Below, piece by piece: positions 58,033 through 64,000 of a stretch of 64,000 nucleotides of DNA (the first letter of the stretch is position 1; every line of letters begins with the position of its first letter). Made by a program: the position numbers and the translations under genes. Source of the stretch: Mesorhizobium huakuii (lineage in GTDB: Bacteria; Pseudomonadota; Alphaproteobacteria; Rhizobiales; Rhizobiaceae); assembly GCF_014189455.1 (NCBI RefSeq), contig NZ_CP050298.1, forward strand, positions 124,001-188,000. The letters are read 5' to 3'. The notes under the pieces were generated by a model. The model saw only the letters and a program-made list of their open reading frames with translations, was not told the origin of the DNA and made no database searches.

Positions 58033-59364
58033 TCAAGCGCTGACGGGTGGATCCGAAACGGTTTGCGGAGCACGCACCGGTACGGCCGGCTCCGCATGGA
58101 TGCTGGCCTTGAACAATTCCTCGCGCCGCAGGATGCTAGCCTTCTGGAAGTCCGTGCTCCCGCAGCCGTCGAGACGGCCGTGGCGGACGCTGGAACTACC
58201 AGGACAGCGACCGGTGCAGAAATACTTGCGATCAGCGACCGCGCAGCCCTTGCATGTGCTCTCGAAGGTGTCCCAGGTGATGGCGCGGATGTCCCACTTG
58301 CCTTCCCAGATCTCGGCAAAATCGCTCCAGGCCACATTGCCGGCGCATAGGACCTTGTTGCCGGAACAGGTGCTGCAGGGATAAACGTCGCCGTTGGAAT
58401 TGACATATGCGATGCCCCGGCCGCTCATGCAGCGGCGGGTCGCATAAACCATCGTCAGCAGGAAATTAAACACCTTGCCGGCGCACAGGCCGAGCTTGGG
58501 ATCACGCACGCGCTCCCACTCTTCCTCCGTCATCCAGAACCGGGCGGCTGCTTCTACGTCCTGGCTCTGGTTGAGCAGGTGCCCGTGGAGCTTGCCGCGC
58601 CCCATCTCGACGAACGGCACGCTGCGCAGGCTGAGATCGTTCTCGATCGCCCAGTCGATAATGTCCTGCAGCTGATGCACGTTCTGGCTGGACGTCGTCG
58701 TCATTATCGACGTGTTGAATCCGGCCTGTTTCATCATCAGGAGCTTGCCCTTGGCGAACTCGAAATCGCTGAGGCCTTTGCGTGCGCCCTGCCCGTGCAG
58801 ATGGTCGATGCTGACGCTGATGATCACGTCGTCGCGCGGGATCGCCGACAGCATGCGCTCGGTGATCGGCATGCCGTTAGTGGCAATCCCGACCACGAAG
58901 CCGAGGCTGTGCGCGTGACGGACAATTTCGAGGAAATTCCGATGCATCGTAGGCTCGCCACCGGTCAGGATGACGGAGAACACCCCCATCCGCGCCCATT
59001 CGTCGAGCAGGGCGAGAATGCGGTCCGTGCGCATTTCGCCCGCGCGCGCCACCCCGCCTTCGACGAAGCAGTGAGGGCAACGAAGATTGCAAGCGCGGGT
59101 GAGCTCCAGCCATGCCATCAGCGGCGCCGAGAAATGAAAATCCGTCGCCACTTCGAGCCGAGGGAGGCGATAGCCCGAACAGCTGGCGTAATCGGCGCCG
59201 GCCTCCAGCAAAGGCGCCGCTTCCGCGTCCAGCACGGCGACGTGCCCATCCGGAAAGGCGGCAAGGAGGCCGAATGCCTCGCGTCGCCATCGCACCAGCG
59301 GCCGGGTCTTGTCGGGCAGCTCGGCGCGGTGACCATGGGCGAGTGGGGCCATATGCTGAAGCAT
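58033..59364 (-). CDS. radical SAM/SPASM protein with PqqD-like N-terminus
   Basis: A 443-aa peptide-modifying type radical SAM enzyme. Residues about 20-55 (TRPLVRWRREAFGLLAAFPD, then HVAVLDAEAAPLLE) resemble a PqqD-like precursor recognition element. Cys92-Cys96-Cys99 in LTRACNLRCPHCF bind the SAM cluster, followed by VILTGGEPTMHRNFLEIVRH and VGIATNGMPIT. The C-terminal SPASM domain has GDVYPCSTCSGN, CKGCAVADRKYFCTGRCPG and CGSTDF cysteines. AAGGAGCACCTA precedes ATG 59364. It probably modifies a ribosomal peptide or amino acid. No precursor gene is visible nearby. Confidence 0.88.
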   Translation of the reverse strand: MLQHMAPLAHGHRAELPDKTRPLVRWRREAFGLLAAFPDGHVAVLDAEAAPLLEAGADYASCSGYRLPRLEVATDFHFSAPLMAWLELTRACNLRCPHCFVEGGVARAGEMRTDRILALLDEWARMGVFSVILTGGEPTMHRNFLEIVRHAHSLGFVVGIATNGMPITERMLSAIPRDDVIISVSIDHLHGQGARKGLSDFEFAKGKLLMMKQAGFNTSIMTTTSSQNVHQLQDIIDWAIENDLSLRSVPFVEMGRGKLHGHLLNQSQDVEAAARFWMTEEEWERVRDPKLGLCAGKVFNFLLTMVYATRRCMSGRGIAYVNSNGDVYPCSTCSGNKVLCAGNVAWSDFAEIWEGKWDIRAITWDTFESTCKGCAVADRKYFCTGRCPGSSSVRHGRLDGCGSTDFQKASILRREELFKASIHAEPAVPVRAPQTVSDPPVSA

Positions 59365-59375
59365 TAGGTGCTCCT

Positions 59376-60298
59376 TCAAGACAACAGGCTTGAGAGGTGA
59401 TCGGCAATCGACGTCGCATTGAGGCCGCAATGGGCCAACAACCAACGCGGGTCGCCTGCGGGGAGGATGGCATCTGGCAGCGTCAATGCAGAAAATCTGA
59501 TTGCTTCGCGCGCAGCAAGCATCGCAATGCCGGCCGCACAGCCGCCATGGGTGACGTGGTTTTCGACCGCGAGGATGCGTCCGGTCCGCCGAGCCGACGC
59601 GAGAATTGCAGATTCATCGAACGGCTTGATCCTGAGCACGTGCACGAGTTCGGGGACGATCCCGTCGTCGAGCAGGATCCAGCAGGCGGTCAGAACCTCG
59701 TCCAACATGGCGCCGACGGCCACGACCGTGACGACCGGCGGCGCGACGCTGAGCCGAACCAGACGTACCGCTTCCCGCGTCAGCAACGGATCGCCGATGC
59801 TCTGCGGCATGCCGTTCCGGCGTAGCCGGATATAGACCGGGCCTGCACTGGCCAGCGCCCATTCGAGCGACGTTTCGAGATCGATGGTATCGGCGGGTTC
59901 GTAGACGGTCATGCCCGGCATTGTGCAGATCGCGGCCAAGTCATCGCCGGCGAAATGCGACGGACCGTTGCGACCATCGAATATACCGCACGATCCTGCG
60001 ATCAACGTGACTGGCAGCCCCCTACCCCGACCGAGATCGCGATCTGGTCGTGGGCGCGGCGCGCCAGGAAATTGGAGAACGAATGGACAAAAGGCCGTAG
60101 GCCGCGCCGGGCGAGCCCCGAAGCGACGCCGACCGCGTTGGCCTCGGCGATGCCAAGATTGACGTAGCGCTCGGGATAGCTGGCGCGAAATGCACCGGTC
60201 TGCATCGATGAGCCGAGCCCGGCATCGACGACGACGATCCGCTCGTCTCGACCACCAAGCGCCGCCAGCAACGGGCCGTAGACCTCAGCCGCGGGCAT
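59376..60298 (-). CDS. transketolase C-terminal subunit (one missing base)
   Basis: About 307 aa after adding one G to the GGGGG near 60018-60022: DQIAISVGVGGLPVTLIAGS joins CGIFDGRNGPSHFAGDDLAA. Features are MPAAEVYGPLLAALGGRDER, VNLGIAEANAVGVASGLARR (the GlxEq catalytic Glu) and the pyrimidine-binding FVHSFSNFLARRAHDQI, then the transketolase C domain (VTVVAVGAMLDEVLTACWIL). It pairs with the upstream N-terminal subunit to make a ThDP-dependent two-subunit transketolase, as in other split transketolases of specialised pathways. Start ATG 60298 overlaps the previous gene by 14 bp. Confidence 0.8.
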
Positions 60299-61145
60299 TT
60301 GCCGTCCCCTTTGCAGCCAATTGGTCGATCATGACGAGTTCAGCGGCGGTCAGCGGCGGAGGGAAATGACTCTCGGTCATATGTTCGATGAAGGGTACGC
60401 CACGGCCCTTCACAGTCCGCGCCACGATCAGCGCCGGACGATCGGCGCTGCGTGTCGCCGCCAGCGTGCTAAGCAGCATGGCGCAATCGTGGCCGTCTAC
60501 CTCAGCGGCCGCCCAGCCAAGCGTCCGCCAGGCCTCCGCCAGGCCGGTGACCGGCATGATCTCGTCCATCGGGCCATCTTGCTGGAAGCCGTTGGCGTCG
60601 ACCACGGCCACGAGATTGCCAAGCCGCAACCGCGAGGCCGACATCGCAGCCTCCCAGCATTGTCCTTCGTTCAGTTCGCCATCCCCCAGAATAACAAAGC
60701 AGGAGTCGTTGCGACCGCATATGCGGCTACCCAACGCGAGGCCAACACCGATCGACAATCCCTGCCCAAGCGAACCGGTTGACGCTTGCACCGCAGGAAC
60801 GGTGCGCTCGTTAGGATGCGGCTCAAGCTTGCCGCCATTACGGCTGAACGATTCGAGATCACGCTGCGGTATCAGGCCGGCTTGGGCGAGCGCACAATAA
60901 AACGCAAGAGCGGCGTGCCCCTTCGACAGCACGATGCGGTCACCATGCGGCGCCTTACCCCAGGAGCCGGTTTCGACCCCGCTCGACATCAACGCGACGA
61001 GGATCTCCACGATCGACAACGAGCTTCCAAGATGGCCCTGGCCGGCCGCCGCGTGCGTCCGGAGGATCAGCATCCGCAAAGCGTGGGCGCGCTCGGCCAA
61101 TTGGCTGGCCAAATCAGCGGCAACATGGGGATATTCGATGAGCAT
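60285..61145 (-). CDS. transketolase N-terminal subunit
   Basis: A 286-aa ThDP-binding subunit: ILRTHAAAGQGHLGSSLSIV (about 26-45), DRIVLSKGHAALAFYCALAQ, VQASTGSLGQGLSIGVGLAL, and the ThDP/Mg motif CFVILGDGELNEGQCWEAAM (GDGE...N). ATG 61145 overlaps the DegT stop as TGATG. It presumably builds or cuts a sugar-like carbon chain for the product, since such pairs move two-carbon ketol units. The frame is intact. Confidence 0.9.
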   Translation of the reverse strand: MLIEYPHVAADLASQLAERAHALRMLILRTHAAAGQGHLGSSLSIVEILVALMSSGVETGSWGKAPHGDRIVLSKGHAALAFYCALAQAGLIPQRDLESFSRNGGKLEPHPNERTVPAVQASTGSLGQGLSIGVGLALGSRICGRNDSCFVILGDGELNEGQCWEAAMSASRLRLGNLVAVVDANGFQQDGPMDEIMPVTGLAEAWRTLGWAAAEVDGHDCAMLLSTLAATRSADRPALIVARTVKGRGVPFIEHMTESHFPPPLTAAELVMIDQLAAKGTANARG

Positions 61146-62507
61146 CAGAAGATCCGTGGAGGTGCGAGCCAAGGCGGGGCAGACGGCAGGTCAGCTGCGA
61201 AACGTTCGAACACGCGCATGTTCCGCTCCAGCTTGCGAAAGACCGCGAGATAGGCGTCCACGACTTCGGGATTAGCCAGCACCGCCTGCGACGGATAGCC
61301 GACCACGAGCGAGTTGCGGATTGCCTCCAGCGCGCCTGGATAATCCTCGATGCGGTAGTTGTGGTCCCCTCGTCCATGGCAAGTCCATGGACAGCCGCGT
61401 CCATAGCCGAGCTTTCCCTGCATGAGATCGTGGCCGGGCAGCGGCTGATTCTGGAATTCGACCACCGGCAGGCCTTCGGCCCAGAACACTTGCTTGAGCG
61501 CCTCATGTGCCTGGTCGACGGAGACTGCGAGTCCCGCCTCAGCCGGATCGAAGCGGAAGCGGTACATGTGATAGCAATGCTCGCGATCGGCGCCCTCAGA
61601 TGGACCGGAAAAGCCTGTGATTTCGGCCAAGACCGCATTGAGCCGGGCTGCGCTAGCGCGCCGCAACGCCGTATAGGATTCGAGGTGATAAATTTGGCGG
61701 CTGACCATCACCGCAGACAACAGGTTGATACGATAATTCCAACCCATGGTCGTGCCGATCACGCGATAACCGCCATCGCTGTCGATCTCTTCGCCGAAAG
61801 CCTTCAGCCGTGCGGCCCGGTTACGGATGCCACGATCGCGGCTCACCAGAACCCCAGCCTCCCCGACCGAGGGTAGATTCTTTCCCGACATCAGACTGGC
61901 GGCGCCGACCGTCCCCAGCCCCCGGTCGGCCGGCCGCCATAGCTGGCTCCGACGGCCTGCGAGAAGTCCTCAATCAGCGGCAACCCCAACCCATCACACA
62001 AGGTGCGGATCTCGTTCATGTCCGCCGGATGGCCGTGTAGGTGCACCACCATGATGACGCGCGTGCGCGGCGTGACTGCCCCTGCGATCGAGTGCGCGGT
62101 CACGTTGTAGGAGTACGGGTCTACGTCTGCAAAGATCGGAATCGCTTGATGATGCAGCACCGCAGCTGCGCAGGCGATGTAGGCAAGAGCGGGAACCACG
62201 ACCTCGTCGCCCGGTTCGACGCCAACCCCGGCCAGCGCGCAATGCAGCGCGGCAGTGCCACTGTTGAGCGCGAGCGCGTATTTGTTTCCGGTCAGGATTG
62301 CAAGCTCGGTTTCGAATTCGTGCACCTGGGCCGTGCACGACATTTCGGTGAACAGGCCGGACTCGAGTTGTTGGATCACGGCGTCGAGGTCGGCCCGGTC
62401 CAACCGCGCCAACGCGACATCATGACATAGCCGCTCGGCACCACGGGGTCGCCGCCATCGATGGCCAGTCGAGGACGGGGCTGAATGATTGGATTCTGGA
62501 CGTTCAT
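61145..62507 (-). CDS. DegT/DnrJ/EryC1/StrS-family aminotransferase (two missing bases)
   Basis: About 454 aa after correction. The ATG at 62507 (MNVQNPIIQPRPRLAIDGGD) overlaps the upstream stop as ATGA. Adding one C near 62418 gives the expected WPRLDRADLDAVIQQLESG. The body follows with NKYALALNSGTAALHCALAG (PLP phosphate loop), VVVPALAYIACAAAVLHHQA and LPLIEDFSQAVGASYGGRPT (PLP Asp). Adding one G near 61915 gives VGAASLMSGKNLPSVGEAGV, which supplies the catalytic Lys (SGKN). These enzymes aminate keto sugars or cyclitols. It ends at 61145 overlapping the transketolase gene, so sugar-type amination next to a transketolase is likely. Confidence 0.8.
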
Positions 62508-64000
62508 GCGTGCACCGCGTGCTTCTCGGCAGGGTTGTTGGTCGGGTCGATCTCATCGAAGCCCGCAGCCAGCAGCTCGTCGATCGCGTGCCCTTCCGTG
62601 TCCGGCGAGGGCGCGATACCGAGCAGCGCGGCGATGGTCGGCGCGACATCGATCACGGAGTGCAGGGGCGCTTGCGCTGCCCGGCTGGCGACATGTGGAC
62701 CAGCGGCGTAGAGACGGCTGTGAAGGCGCGGATCCAATGGCGAAAAATGATCGTGCCCGCTCGTGAACTCGCACCACGGCTCCGTCACCTGAAACAGCGG
62801 GCCACGGTCGTTGCGGGCCTGATAGCCGCTGGCGCAGAAGAATACAACGTCGCCCATTCCCTCGCCGGCTCCGCCGAGATAGGCAAGCTGCTGACGCGGC
62901 CAAATGCTCTGGATCGGTTGCTCACCAGTGTCCGGCACGATGAGTGCCGTAAGTTCGGAGCACAGCCGTTCGATCAGATACTCGGCCTCCTGCTCGGACA
63001 CGATGCCTCCCGGAATCGTTCTGCTGCGATTGATGTGCAGCGTGTTACCGAGCGCGCAGACGCGGGTACCGGCCCAATCAACAGCCTCGCCGCCCGCGAT
63101 GAATCTAAGCAGGCCGCGTTCCGCGAGCCACTCGTTGAGTCGCACGGTGGTATGATGCAGGTCCTGGCCGTGATCCCCAGTTACGATGATATCGGCGTCA
63201 CCTGCGGCCGCCGTTACCGCGCCGACAAGTTCGTCGGCCATGGCATAAAACAGTCGCAACAAATCATGTGCTTCGCGATGCCGGGCGCGGTCATAGCGTG
63301 GGTGCCGTGGATCGAGTGCTCCGTGCAGGAGATGATGAGCCCAATCCACGAAGTGGAGCTGGACCGCGAAGAAATCCCAGGACTCCGCGGTAAGGATCGA
63401 GCGCGAGACCTTACAGAGCCACTCGATATTGAGTCGACACCGCTCAATCTGTGTGGCGATGTCGATCGCGCCGGAGAATAGAAGGCTCGGGTCCGTCTGC
63501 TCCTCGATCGGACCTGCAGCCGCGAGATGCCGGTGCCATATTTCCACTGGTGCGCTGTGACTGGACAAAGCGTGCACGCAAGTATTGAACAATGCGATCC
63601 GCGTTGGCGCGGCCTCCAGACTCATGAGCTTGAAGCGCAGCGCGTGGTCCTCGTGACCCGTTCGTCCCTCGACCGGCAGCACGATTGGCTCGCTCCATTG
63701 ACCAATCTCGAGCGTCGTACATAGCCGGGACCAGTCCGGTGTGGAGGCGATCGCCAAAACAGGATGAGTATTCCGATCGAAGATTGCCAATGAGAATTCG
63801 ACCGCTCTATGCCCCCAAATGTTTGGTAGCGAGAGGCGGCCAAAAACGCCACCGCGCCGCCACCGGGCGCTGCGCCGGCCCACGCCGGCCCCTCGCCAAT
63901 CTGTCCGGTCCCGGGCCATCTCGACGTGCCGGCCACTGCCGTTTCGTGCAAGCATGTGATTCCACCCCATCCCGCCGCACCGTCGACGCGCAGCGATGCC
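62504..64000 (-). CDS. alkaline-phosphatase-superfamily phosphodiesterase, partial at window edge
   Basis: The frame is open to the right edge. The visible portion (about 499 aa) has FFAVQLHFVDWAHHLLHGAL, AGDADIIVTGDHGQDLHHTT (metal site), FTSGHDHFSPLDPRLHSRLY (second metal site) and HSVIDVAPTIAALLGIAPSP, as in type I phosphodiesterase/nucleotide pyrophosphatase-like enzymes. The N-terminal metal Asp and nucleophile lie outside the window. ATG 63970 (MGWNHML) is internal, so the true start is beyond 64000. Its stop overlaps the DegT start as ATGA. It is the first visible gene of the operon, which begins further right. Confidence 0.8.
   Translation of the reverse strand, partial: GIAARRRCGGMGWNHMLARNGSGRHVEMARDRTDWRGAGVGRRSARWRRGGVFGRLSLPNIWGHRAVEFSLAIFDRNTHPVLAIASTPDWSRLCTTLEIGQWSEPIVLPVEGRTGHEDHALRFKLMSLEAAPTRIALFNTCVHALSSHSAPVEIWHRHLAAAGPIEEQTDPSLLFSGAIDIATQIERCRLNIEWLCKVSRSILTAESWDFFAVQLHFVDWAHHLLHGALDPRHPRYDRARHREAHDLLRLFYAMADELVGAVTAAAGDADIIVTGDHGQDLHHTTVRLNEWLAERGLLRFIAGGEAVDWAGTRVCALGNTLHINRSRTIPGGIVSEQEAEYLIERLCSELTALIVPDTGEQPIQSIWPRQQLAYLGGAGEGMGDVVFFCASGYQARNDRGPLFQVTEPWCEFTSGHDHFSPLDPRLHSRLYAAGPHVASRAAQAPLHSVIDVAPTIAALLGIAPSPDTEGHAIDELLAAGFDEIDPTNNPAEKHAVHA

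Overview
The window looks like an accessory replicon (symbiotic plasmid or integrative element) of a nodulating alphaproteobacterium of the Rhizobiales. The reasons are a clear nodD-type LysR gene, a SyrB-like regulator, the rhizobial families DUF982, DUF1419, DUF1173, DUF736 and DUF930, high GC content, and a dense set of IS66, IS5, IS6, IS21, IS1111 and IS30 sequences. Species cannot be named from the sequence alone.

Layout. 1-3.6 kb: a three-gene ABC-three-component (ABC-3C) conflict system. 3.8-6.4 kb: an intact IS66 element with a perfect 8-bp target duplication, inserted in an EAL-domain gene remnant next to a decayed cold-shock gene. 6.8-30 kb: a plasmid/ICE maintenance and transfer module with DUF982, DUF932, ParB-like, DUF1419, SyrB-like, DUF1173, strawberry-notch helicase, toprim, DUF2493, SLOG-like, DUF736, a ParA/ribbon-helix-helix pair with palindromic sites, a candidate oriT, MobC and a relaxase. 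30 kb: a fluoride riboswitch followed by crcB. 30.7-46.4 kb: an insertion-sequence graveyard between two inverted IS5-family copies, which encloses nodD, a DoxX gene, a second LysR gene and a phasin fragment. 46.5-47.2 kb: a DUF930 gene.

47.4-64.0 kb: a tightly coupled minus-strand operon running in from beyond the right edge. In order of transcription it encodes an alkaline-phosphatase-superfamily hydrolase, a DegT aminotransferase, a split transketolase, a radical SAM/SPASM protein with a PqqD-like front end, a B12-type radical SAM protein, a PLP-barrel decarboxylase homologue without its Schiff-base lysine, a DUF3050 haem-oxygenase-fold protein, TldD, a divergent TldE-like partner, an unknown 190-aa protein, a BtrH-like protein, a second phosphatase/sulfatase-like enzyme, a GNAT acetyltransferase and a cytochrome P450. 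Most neighbours overlap (ATGA or TGATG). I do not recognise this combination. It looks like an uncharacterised specialised-metabolite or modified-peptide pathway and is the best candidate here for a new system.

Data quality matters. At least fifteen genes are broken by single-base shifts, mostly where a short homopolymer is one base too long or too short, and correcting them restores family-length proteins and exact ATGA junctions. I treat these as probable sequencing or assembly errors unless noted, and give the corrected gene span.
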